The position numbers were made by a program, and so were the translations under genes. From Candidatus Saccharimonadia bacterium (GTDB lineage: Bacteria; Patescibacteriota; Saccharimonadia; Saccharimonadales; Saccharimonadaceae): a DNA stretch of 13,866 nt. The stretch is taken from assembly GCA_023257055.1 (NCBI GenBank), contig JALRDG010000037.1, positions 1 to 13,866 of the forward strand. Direction: 5' to 3'. Each line of letters begins with the position of its first letter. Position 1 is the stretch's first letter. Positions 1 through 5,730 of the stretch are shown here, piece after piece. A model generated the notes under the pieces. The model did not search any database. It saw only the letters and a list, made by a program, of their open reading frames with translations, and was not told the origin of the DNA.

Positions 1-2
1 CT

Positions 3-79
3 GTTGGCCCCAACACTTGGAACAATTGGAAAGCGGTTCTGATCCGGGCGCTCTATCGGCAGACCCGCCGCGCGTTAGA
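3..79 (+). other. Foreign-looking contig edge, GlnD-like fragment
   Basis: Read from base 3 on the plus strand, this stretch encodes VGPNTWNNWKAVLIR followed by ALYRQTRRAL. That resembles the segment just after the HD domain of proteobacterial GlnD (PII uridylyltransferase), where W-x-x-W-K followed by an L-x-x-LY stretch is typical. The frame runs straight into antisense EF-Tu sequence at about base 75, with no start or stop to mark a real gene boundary. Saccharibacteria are not expected to carry GlnD. The simplest reading is a chimeric read or misassembled contig end. The family match is from memory on about 25 residues, so it is only moderately secure; a chance match or a real rearrangement is possible. 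Confidence 0.45.
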
Positions 80-1048
80 GAATGGAGTGTGGCGTCCGCC
101 TTCGTCCTTTTTAAGGATGTACACGTCAGCGTCGAATTCAGTGTGTGGAGTGATCGTACCTGGCTTGGCAAGAACCTGACCACGTTCGATTTGTTCACGC
201 TCGATACCGCGAAGCAGAAGTCCGGCGTTGTCACCAGCTTGACCTTGGTCAAGGTTCTTCTTGAATGCTTCGATACCAGTAACGACTGAGTTCTGTGAAG
301 CCTTGATACCAACGATCTCAACTGGGTCGTTTAGCTTAACGATACCTTGCTCGATACGACCAGTAGCAACCGTACCACGTCCCTTGATTGAGAAAACATC
401 CTCAATAGGCATAAGGAATGGCTTGTCCATGTCGCGAGTTGGCTCAGGAATGTAGCTATCCATAGCAGCAACCAGTTCCATGACAGCGTCTTCGTACTTT
501 TCTTCGCCTTCAAGAGCCTTAAGTGCAGAACCCTTGATAACTGGAGCGTTGTCGCCATCGAAACCGTTGTTCGTAAGTAGTTCACGAACGTCCATTTCAA
601 CGAGTTCAACAAGCTCTTCGTCAGCCATGTCCATCTTGTTAAGGAAGACAACGATCTTTGGCACACCAACCTGCTTTGCAAGAAGTACGTGCTCACGAGT
701 CTGTGGCATTGGGCCGTCAGCTGCTGATACTACAAGTACAGCACCGTCAACCTGTGCAGCACCGGTGATCATGTTCTTAACGTAGTCGGCGTGACCAGGC
801 ATGTCGACGTGTGCGTAGTGACGAATCTCTGATTCGTATTCCTGGTGTGAAGAAGCGATGGTGATACCACGAGCTTTTTCTTCTGGTGCGTTGTCAATGT
901 CTTCGTAGTTACGAGGTTTGTTGACGTCGCTTGGGAGACGCTTAGCAAGTACGTGAGTAATTGCAGCGGTCAGGGTTGTCTTACCGTGGTCGACGTGGCC
1001 CATAGTACCAACGTTGACGTGCGGCTTGCTTCGATCGAAATCTGCCAT
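53..1048 (-). CDS. tuf: Elongation factor Tu, 3'-truncated by a junction
   Basis: EF-Tu is the GTPase that brings aminoacyl-tRNA to the ribosomal A site. The N-terminal G domain shows G1 GHVDHGKT (residues 17-24), the G2 threonine in ARGIT, G3 DMPGH, G4 NKMD and the G5-type SALKAL. Domain II follows (FSIKGRGTVATGRIE), then the start of domain III (GRHTPFSN, about residue 325). The normal continuation GYRPQFY and the last 65-70 residues are missing. Instead the frame runs through ARRVCR to a stop, giving 331 residues against about 395 in the family. EF-Tu is essential, so this is more likely an artefact of the contig edge than a real truncation; true EF-Tu sequence ends near base 74. The ATG has AAGGAG upstream (1061-1066), 12 bases away. 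The gene has its own promoter and lies downstream of the antiporter on the same strand. Confidence 0.95.
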   Translation of the reverse strand: MADFDRSKPHVNVGTMGHVDHGKTTLTAAITHVLAKRLPSDVNKPRNYEDIDNAPEEKARGITIASSHQEYESEIRHYAHVDMPGHADYVKNMITGAAQVDGAVLVVSAADGPMPQTREHVLLAKQVGVPKIVVFLNKMDMADEELVELVEMDVRELLTNNGFDGDNAPVIKGSALKALEGEEKYEDAVMELVAAMDSYIPEPTRDMDKPFLMPIEDVFSIKGRGTVATGRIEQGIVKLNDPVEIVGIKASQNSVVTGIEAFKKNLDQGQAGDNAGLLLRGIEREQIERGQVLAKPGTITPHTEFDADVYILKKDEGGRHTPFSNARRVCR

Positions 1049-1124
1049 TTGGGATTATATCTCCTTTAATTATATATTCGCGGGGGGTCTATCCATACGA
1101 AAAGACTCCACGGCGTATAGATGT

Positions 1125-1153
1125 ATTATACACATTTATTTACGACCGGTAAA
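1125..1153 (-). promoter_or_regulatory. tuf promoter
   Basis: On the minus strand, a perfect -10 TATAAT (1130-1125) lies 17 bases from a -35-like TTTACC (1153-1148). The predicted transcript start is near 1118, giving a leader of about 70 bases that includes the AAGGAG ribosome site. Two further TATAAT hexamers lie closer to the gene (1074-1069 and 1059-1054), but a start from those would remove the ribosome site, so this one is preferred. The 10-base palindrome GGGTATACCC (1154-1163) touches the outer edge of the -35 box. Confidence 0.6.
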
Positions 1154-1186
1154 GGGTATACCCCGCTTTCACCATAGCGGAAAAAA
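1154..1186. repeat. Palindrome and small hairpin between nhaP-like gene and tuf
   Basis: GGGTATACCC (1154-1163) is a perfect 10-base palindrome. It overlaps by one base a hairpin of CCGCT (1163-1167) and AGCGG (1176-1180) with an 8-base loop. The A-run at 1181-1186 reads as T on the minus strand but precedes the hairpin in the direction of antiporter transcription, so this is not a classical terminator. It could be an operator for tuf, a weak transcript end, or chance. Confidence 0.3.
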
Positions 1187-1194
1187 GTTGCAGG

Positions 1195-3285
1195 TTATAC
1201 AGAATACCGGTGTTCGATTTCATGACCCAGCTCTTCGTCTACGATGCCGCGCTGCTGAAGAAAGTTTACTGCCCTAACGCCACTGGCATTCAGTGACCGA
1301 CCAGCCAATTCTTTGATATACACCGCAAGCTCGGTTGGATGCTCAGCAAGCACCGCATCGGTCTTTTCGGCAGCTGCCTGTTTGAACTTGTCGTATAGGC
1401 TAATTACCTTTTGATATACCTCTGGCATGAATACTGGCTCGCCATATTGGGTTTGCATTTCATCCAGTGTCTTTATAGCCTTACGCGAGATGATCATCTG
1501 TGCACGATAATATTGTAGCTGCTGCTGCAAGTGCGTATCACCCTTACGACGATCGATCGGCACATGCAATACGTCAACGATCCGATCAAATATATCCTTA
1601 CGGTCACGGTACAGAGATGGATTAATGTTGTCGAGCTGCGCATGTTCGATTTTTTCACACTGCAGAGTCAACTTACCTTTTATCTTTCGATAGACCTTCT
1701 CCGACACCTCTTCGTTAACATAGAGTTCCTTTAGATAGTGCTCTTCGATATCAAGCGCCGTCATACGCAGAGACTGTTCGAGTAGCTTCTGTCCATATTT
1801 CTGGCGAAGCTTTTCGCGATTGAACAGTGCACGCTGGTAACTCGCCTCAATAGACTCCTTCAGTTCCTTATATTCGGATTCACGAACAAACCCACGCGTT
1901 TTCTGAATTTGGAATCGGTTCTTTTCCGTTAAAAGGTAGTAAATGGCAAGATCTGCTTCATGTGCTTGATCAAGCAGCGGCGGCGTATCAAGCTTGTAGT
2001 GGCGAATCATCGGCCCAATTGTCAGTGCCTTTACGAATAGCGTCGCAAGAATACATCCAATCGTTAGCGCCAGGATGAAATCACGCGGCGAGTAATCAAG
2101 TGCCCATCCGGCCACAGTAAAGTTTTCCGGAATCATCATAACGATAATGATTGCCAACGCGCCACGCAAGCTCCCCCATGCAAGCAGCCGACGCCACGTC
2201 GCAGGAATATTAGCCTCAAGATGCGTAAAATTCAGCGGCACGACAACACTATATACCGCTATGATTCGAGCGGTCGCAACAACAAGGATCGTAAAGATAA
2301 TCGGCACCCATAACTCGCCAAGATCCACATTTGTCGAGGCAAATAGGATACCTGCCAGAATAAACACCAGTGAGTTAGCGACGAATGCCAGGTGTTCGAT
2401 AGATTTGCCAAGGTACGTATCTGTACGTGGCGACAGGATATGACGAGCATAATTTCCCAGGAATAATGAGGAAATGGTCGTTGCAATGATTGGCGAAACA
2501 TGAATATCCAAGCCGAACAGCCCATGGTGTGAGATCGTTTCACTAATAATAAATACGAGATGCGCCGAAATCATCAAAAGCGTGACCGATACGAACTCGT
2601 TGGCTTTTGTTCGTCGCAGTGCGCGCGAAAACACCGCTGCCATCAGTAGGCCGACGACAATACCAAATACGACCATAGAGATAAACATGCCAATTCCTTC
2701 GATAACGGTACTCGCACCGTGGAACCCATCTTCAGCGACCGCCAGGATAACAAGGAATAACGCCACGGCTGTTCCATCATTAAATAAGCTTTCTCCTTCG
2801 AAAATAAGTGAAAGACGCTTCGGTGCGCCATACTCCTTAAAGAGCGCTAATACGGCTACTGGGTCTGTCGATGAGATAATTGCTCCGAATAACAATGCAA
2901 TAATGAATGGAATTTCAATCCCAATTAGTGGCATACCGTAGAAGAGCGCGACAGCAATTAGCGCCGTCGATATAGTCAGTCCAACGATTGCAAGCAGCGT
3001 AATTGACCACGCACTGTCGACCATGCGACGAATACGCATATTAAATGCCGATTCAAAGATAAGGATCGGCAGGAAGATATAGAACAGTAGCTCTGGCGTA
3101 AGAACTAGGTCATCAAGAAAACCGAAATACGGCGAAAGTGCCGGCAACTGCACGACAGGAACCAGCAGCAAGCCGATCACGACGAGCAGGACCGTGTATG
3201 GAATTTTTATTCGTTTTGCCAAGAAGTATGCGCCAGACGCAATGGCAAGCAGCGTGAATAACGCCAATGTCGCAGTAAGACTCAT
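1195..3285 (-). CDS. CPA1-type Na+/H+ antiporter
   Basis: This is a membrane exchanger of the NhaP/CPA1 class that swaps cytoplasmic Na+ (or K+) for protons to control pH and ion balance. Residues 1-430 hold about 12 hydrophobic helices. STDPVAV (139-145) and EGESLFNDGTA (163-173) contain the family's key aspartate (D141) and the Asn-Asp pair N169-D170, which marks the electroneutral CPA1 branch. GSLRGA (371-376) carries the conserved arginine of a late helix. Residues 430-696 form a charged, helical cytoplasmic tail that is probably regulatory; I see no clear RCK/TrkA domain in it. The ATG at 3285 has an AGGGGG ribosome site 4 bases upstream and starts directly with the first membrane helix. 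The gene sits upstream of tuf, separated by 146 bases and a tuf promoter. The ion preference cannot be told from sequence. Confidence 0.9.
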   Translation of the reverse strand: MSLTATLALFTLLAIASGAYFLAKRIKIPYTVLLVVIGLLLVPVVQLPALSPYFGFLDDLVLTPELLFYIFLPILIFESAFNMRIRRMVDSAWSITLLAIVGLTISTALIAVALFYGMPLIGIEIPFIIALLFGAIISSTDPVAVLALFKEYGAPKRLSLIFEGESLFNDGTAVALFLVILAVAEDGFHGASTVIEGIGMFISMVVFGIVVGLLMAAVFSRALRRTKANEFVSVTLLMISAHLVFIISETISHHGLFGLDIHVSPIIATTISSLFLGNYARHILSPRTDTYLGKSIEHLAFVANSLVFILAGILFASTNVDLGELWVPIIFTILVVATARIIAVYSVVVPLNFTHLEANIPATWRRLLAWGSLRGALAIIIVMMIPENFTVAGWALDYSPRDFILALTIGCILATLFVKALTIGPMIRHYKLDTPPLLDQAHEADLAIYYLLTEKNRFQIQKTRGFVRESEYKELKESIEASYQRALFNREKLRQKYGQKLLEQSLRMTALDIEEHYLKELYVNEEVSEKVYRKIKGKLTLQCEKIEHAQLDNINPSLYRDRKDIFDRIVDVLHVPIDRRKGDTHLQQQLQYYRAQMIISRKAIKTLDEMQTQYGEPVFMPEVYQKVISLYDKFKQAAAEKTDAVLAEHPTELAVYIKELAGRSLNASGVRAVNFLQQRGIVDEELGHEIEHRYSV

Positions 3286-3319
3286 TGATGCCCCCTAAGT
3301 ATTATTAAAACCTTTGCTT

Positions 3320-3349
3320 AGTATACTCCTGTCGCTTTTAGTCCTGCAA
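3320..3349 (-). promoter_or_regulatory. Promoter of the antiporter gene
   Basis: On the minus strand, TTGCAG (3349-3344) is followed after 18 bases by TATACT (3325-3320). The expected transcript start is near 3313, about 27 bases before the ATG. The -35 is weak. TATACT recurs as the -10 hexamer before several other genes in this window, which supports the call. Confidence 0.45.
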
Positions 3350-3423
3350 TGTTTTTACAAAAAAGCGTTTGCGAGTTTTGTATTTTTTACGGCATTTTTA
3401 TCGTACGCATTTGAAACCGTAAG

Positions 3424-3432
3424 TGCTATGCT
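3424..3432 (+). promoter_or_regulatory. Extended -10 promoter of the LysM-Rpf gene
   Basis: TGCTATGCT is an extended -10 (TG, one base, then TATGCT). No good -35 lies at 16-18 bases, as is usual for extended -10 promoters; TTGAAA at 3411-3416 is too close. The predicted start near 3439 gives a long leader of about 155 bases. Confidence 0.4.
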
Positions 3433-3485
3433 AATAAACAGTAGTAATATGTCCGTCATGGCCGACGAACAGTACGACATTCTAT

Positions 3486-3575
3486 CCCATGAACCACATG
3501 GGCATTATTGACCCATGCAACCACAAGCGTTATTATCAATCTTGTGTGTTTTTCCATGTGAGGTGGAAGTACACA
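3486..3575 (+). promoter_or_regulatory. Structured leader of the LysM-Rpf mRNA
   Basis: Two elements are visible. CCCATG ... CATGGG forms a 6-bp hairpin with a 5-base loop starting near 3489, and a second CCCATG about 9 bases after CATGGG could compete for the same strand. The two CCCATG copies each continue as (C)AACCACA, a near-direct repeat. Just before the ribosome site, TTCCA (3552-3556) pairs with TGGAA (3564-3568), and TGTGT (3543-3547) can pair with ACACA (3571-3575), ending 2 bases from AAGGAGG. This layout could tune access to the ribosome site. It matches no riboswitch that I recognise. Confidence 0.3.
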
Positions 3576-3594
3576 TAAAGGAGGATAGAAAAAT

Positions 3595-4251
3595 ATGAAA
3601 AACGTCGCTCTATTTGCGGCCGTCATCTCCGCAGCAGTCGGTATTATTGCCGGGCCGATCGCCCCAACTGCTGCCGCAGAAGAAAAACAGGTGAAAGAAA
3701 ATACCGTAAAGGTACAGCCTGGTGATTCGCTCAGTTCCATTGCACAAGCGAAAGCAACCACCTACCAACGCCTTTTTGACGCCAACACGTTCATCGAACA
3801 CCCTGACGTCATTCACCCAGGAGACGAAGTGCGCATTCCAGCTGCAGACGAGCAGCTTGCCAATCGCCCACTCCCACAGCCACCAGTTGCTACCGCCCAG
3901 GCACCGGCAGTAGCAACACCAGCACCGCAGGCAGTGGCACCGCAAGCCTACGCTGCGCCAGTACCAGCACAACCGCAGACAAATGTCGCACCACAGGCAT
4001 CTGCAAGTACAGGCGGTAGCGTATGGGATCAGCTCGCTCAATGTGAGTCCGGCGGTAATTGGTCAATCAATACTGGCAATGGATACTACGGCGGCCTACA
4101 GTTCAGCCAATCAAGCTGGAACGCAGCCGGCGGTAGCGGCTCGCCAGCAAACGCTAGCCGAGAAGAACAAATCCGTGTCGCCGAAAACCTCAAGTCCATG
4201 CAGGGCTGGGGCGCCTGGCCTGCATGTAGTGCAAAACTCGGCCTACGATAA
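3595..4251 (+). CDS. Secreted LysM + resuscitation-promoting-factor protein
   Basis: This is a probable peptidoglycan-cleaving enzyme (lytic transglycosylase/lysozyme fold) acting outside the cell. Residues 1-28 form a signal peptide: a basic start MKN, a hydrophobic core, and cleavage probably after TAAA. Residues 38-83 form one LysM domain (VQPGDSLSSIA ... HPGDEVRIPA) that binds glycan strands. Residues 84-140 are a flexible Pro/Ala/Gln-rich linker. Residues 141-218 form an Rpf domain: WDQLAQCESGGNW with the catalytic glutamate E151, YYGGLQFSQSSW, and the closing WGAWPACS. C150 and C211 match the disulfide pair of mycobacterial Rpf. The ATG follows AAGGAGG at 3578-3584. The gene stands alone with its own promoter and terminator. 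Rpf domains are known from Actinobacteria and Saccharibacteria; here it could remodel the cell's own wall or act on a host actinobacterium. Confidence 0.92.
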   Translation: MKNVALFAAVISAAVGIIAGPIAPTAAAEEKQVKENTVKVQPGDSLSSIAQAKATTYQRLFDANTFIEHPDVIHPGDEVRIPAADEQLANRPLPQPPVATAQAPAVATPAPQAVAPQAYAAPVPAQPQTNVAPQASASTGGSVWDQLAQCESGGNWSINTGNGYYGGLQFSQSSWNAAGGSGSPANASREEQIRVAENLKSMQGWGAWPACSAKLGLR

Positions 4252-4294
4252 TAACTTACTAATCAATTAGTTGCTCCTTCCTCACAAGAAATAT

Positions 4295-4322
4295 CCGCGC
4301 AGTACCTGGCGCGGTTTTTCTT
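4295..4322 (+). terminator. Intrinsic terminator of the LysM-Rpf gene
   Basis: CCGCGC (4295-4300) pairs with GCGCGG (4309-4314) across an 8-base loop, followed directly by TTTTTCTT. It lies 44 bases after the stop codon. Confidence 0.9.
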
Positions 4323-4332
4323 ATATCAAAAG

Positions 4333-4368
4333 AAAAACACCCCGACCACTGCAAGCGTGGCCGGGGTG
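4333..4368 (-). terminator. Intrinsic terminator of the coiled-coil gene
   Basis: On the minus strand, CACCCCG (4368-4362) and CCAC pair with GTGG and CGGGGTG (4344-4338) with one mismatch and a 7-base loop, followed by TTTTTCTTTT. It sits 15 bases after the stop of the minus-strand gene, back to back with the Rpf terminator, so each convergent gene has its own. Confidence 0.9.
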
Positions 4369-4382
4369 AACTCATTCGAAGT

Positions 4383-5060
4383 TTATTCGTTGGCAGGACT
4401 CTCATCCGGATCAAAATGACGATCGACGAAATTTTGAGGACCATGAGGCTCATGTGGCATGCGAGCGTAAGGAACATTCCCCTTGCTCTCCCCATCCGTT
4501 TGAAGAACATAGTGCCCGTGATGGTCGCCGTCCGGAGAACCGTCACCACCAAAGAAAAACTGTACAACAGAGCCCTGCTGTTTTACCACCATATTATCGT
4601 GGTACTGTGCAGGGATACTGGCTTGTCGAGCTAGCTCACGATGTAAGTCAGACCGAAGTTTGATATACGCCGTTCGCTCATGATTGAACCGCCGCTTCGC
4701 TTGCAAAAATGCTCGCTTCGCATCAGCATGCTCATCTTTCTTGGCAAGCAACTTACGCTCAAGTGCATTCAATGCATTTTCTATATGCTCTCGCTTGCGG
4801 ACCGTTTCGTTATAAAGGCTTCTTGCTTTCCCCTTGTTTTTTGTACGGTTGCCTTTAAGCGCCCTGTAGGCCTTCTCTTCGTCTCGTACGATCTTGTCAA
4901 GCTCGCTGATCTTCTGAGCGATCTGGGGCTCAAGCTTCTCGCGTACGTACTTATAGCTTCGCCACGCTTTCTTTTTTTCGTCGATAGCGACTAGGAAGGC
5001 ACGGAATGCCTCGTCCTGTTCAAGACGCTTGCGCGCCAGGTCGTTAGAGCCATGTTGCAT
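4383..5060 (-). CDS. Coiled-coil protein of unknown function, Gly/His/Asp-rich C-terminus
   Basis: I do not recognise this 225-residue protein. Residues 5-145 are strongly charged and helical (many Lys, Arg, Glu, Ala; heptad-like stretches such as residues 85-125), so a long coiled coil is likely. Residues 155-225 differ: a short hydrophobic strand GSVVQFFF (163-170), then GGDGSPDGDHHGHYV (171-185), then an acidic, proline-rich end (MPHEPHGPQNF, FDPDESPANE). The clustered Asp, Gly and His could bind metal. There is no signal peptide or membrane helix, so it is probably cytoplasmic. The ATG at 5060 has GGTGAGG close upstream (about 3 bases). It is transcribed alone between its promoter and a strong terminator. 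The 156 bases before it separate it from the divergent kinase gene. The reading frame is secure, the function unknown. Confidence 0.8.
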   Translation of the reverse strand: MQHGSNDLARKRLEQDEAFRAFLVAIDEKKKAWRSYKYVREKLEPQIAQKISELDKIVRDEEKAYRALKGNRTKNKGKARSLYNETVRKREHIENALNALERKLLAKKDEHADAKRAFLQAKRRFNHERTAYIKLRSDLHRELARQASIPAQYHDNMVVKQQGSVVQFFFGGDGSPDGDHHGHYVLQTDGESKGNVPYARMPHEPHGPQNFVDRHFDPDESPANE

Positions 5061-5110
5061 CTACCTCACCAACTTTTTCAAAGAGCAACTTTACACGTCT
5101 GTGCTTTTAT

Positions 5111-5138
5111 ATTGTACAAGATTTTTGATATTAAACAA
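5111..5138 (-). promoter_or_regulatory. Possible promoter of the coiled-coil gene
   Basis: On the minus strand, TTGTTT (5138-5133) is followed after 16 bases by TACAAT (5116-5111). The expected start near 5104 gives a leader of about 44 bases. The -35 is weak. Confidence 0.35.
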
Positions 5139-5181
5139 ATTTTTCACGGCCGCCATGAACCTGTTTATTGCATATGATTGA

Positions 5182-5210
5182 TTGACAAAAGATAAGTTAT
5201 ATTATAATAT
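5182..5210 (+). promoter_or_regulatory. Promoter of the P-loop kinase gene, leaderless layout
   Basis: A perfect -35 TTGACA (5182-5187) is followed after 15 bases by a perfect TATAAT (5203-5208), or after 17 bases by TAATAT (5205-5210). Transcription would begin at 5215 or 5217, that is, at or within 2 bases of the ATG at 5217. No ribosome site can fit. Confidence 0.75.
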
Positions 5211-5216
5211 GTATAT

Positions 5217-5726
5217 ATGTCAATGGAAAACAAACCATTTACCCTAGCGGACTTGACCGAGCTCGAGATGCCGTCCGTCATTATGATGGCCGGCGTACCA
5301 GGCAGCGGAAAGTCTTACATTGCCGAACAGCTATCGACTATGCTTGAACACCCCGTCCTATCGGCGGATGCTATTCGTGAAGAACTTACAGGCAACCAAC
5401 TGGATAACAGTATTAACACTGAAGCATGGCACATTCTTCACGATCGAGCCGCTACACTCATTGCCGACCAGTACTCAGTTATCATTGATGCCACTCACGC
5501 TGAACAGCAGCTTCGCAGAGATGAAATTTCACTGTACCGCTCTATGGGTGCACGTGCTGTCGTCTGCGTTGAAATACAGACTCCGTACGACACGCTCATT
5601 GCTCGCAACCAATCACGCGACAAATTTGTTCCCATCCACGCGATCGACCGCATACGCCGCAATCTTCGCCAATATCCGCCGTCGACTGAAGACGGATTCG
5701 ACGGCGTAGCACGTATTGCCAATTAA
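5217..5726 (+). CDS. P-loop kinase, AAA_33 / polynucleotide-kinase-like
   Basis: This is a small ATP-binding protein of 169 residues, of the type that transfers phosphate to nucleic acid ends, nucleotides or small molecules. Walker A is GVPGSGKS (26-33). LSADAIREELTG (48-59) is the usual substrate-side motif after it, and VIIDATH (88-94) supplies the Walker B aspartate D91. Arginines at 130 and 134 (IARNQSRDK) fit the lid. The ending EDGFDGVARI is typical of AAA_33 members that resemble the kinase of bacterial Pnkp. Zeta toxins share the fold, but I see no antitoxin partner, so a toxin role is unsupported. The start at 5217 is chosen because the promoter leaves almost no leader; a second ATG lies at 5223. 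It converges with the DUF2130 gene, with only 4 bases between stop codons. The substrate is unknown. Confidence 0.85.
   Translation: MSMENKPFTLADLTELEMPSVIMMAGVPGSGKSYIAEQLSTMLEHPVLSADAIREELTGNQLDNSINTEAWHILHDRAATLIADQYSVIIDATHAEQQLRRDEISLYRSMGARAVVCVEIQTPYDTLIARNQSRDKFVPIHAIDRIRRNLRQYPPSTEDGFDGVARIAN
5677..5706. repeat. 9-bp inverted repeat at the convergent gene end
   Basis: CGCCGTCGA (5677-5685) and TCGACGGCG (5698-5706) are perfect complements with a 12-base loop. It lies inside the last codons of the kinase gene and about 25 bases beyond the stop of the opposite DUF2130 gene. Neither strand has a T-run after it, so it is not a standard terminator. It may still slow or end transcription or protect 3' ends. 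Confidence 0.5.
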
Positions 5727-5730
5727 CTGA

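Larger units (their letters stand above)
3286..3594. other. 309-base intergenic region
   Basis: This region separates the divergent antiporter and LysM-Rpf genes. It holds the antiporter promoter at its left end, a stretch rich in A and T runs (3352-3399) that could act as bent DNA or UP elements for both promoters, an extended -10 for the Rpf gene, and a leader of about 155 bases with two potential hairpins. A 65-codon frame starting TTG at 3314 has no ribosome site and overlaps the promoter elements, so I do not count it as a gene. No tRNA or known riboswitch fold was recognised. Confidence 0.6.

Noticed and set aside
17..289. Plus-strand open frame of 90 codons at the window start
   Set aside because: Most of it is antisense to EF-Tu and the rest is a different frame of the chimeric edge; no ribosome site or family match.
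1163..1186. Hairpin with A/T-run as terminator of the antiporter gene
   Set aside because: The T-run precedes the stem on the minus strand, and nothing suitable follows, so I list it only as a hairpin.
3314..3511. Plus-strand 65-codon frame with a hydrophobic start
   Set aside because: It begins with TTG, has no ribosome site, and overlaps the antiporter promoter and the Rpf promoter and leader.
5217..5726. Zeta-type toxin of a toxin-antitoxin pair
   Set aside because: The P-loop fold is shared, but no small antitoxin gene lies beside it and the motifs fit AAA_33 kinases better.
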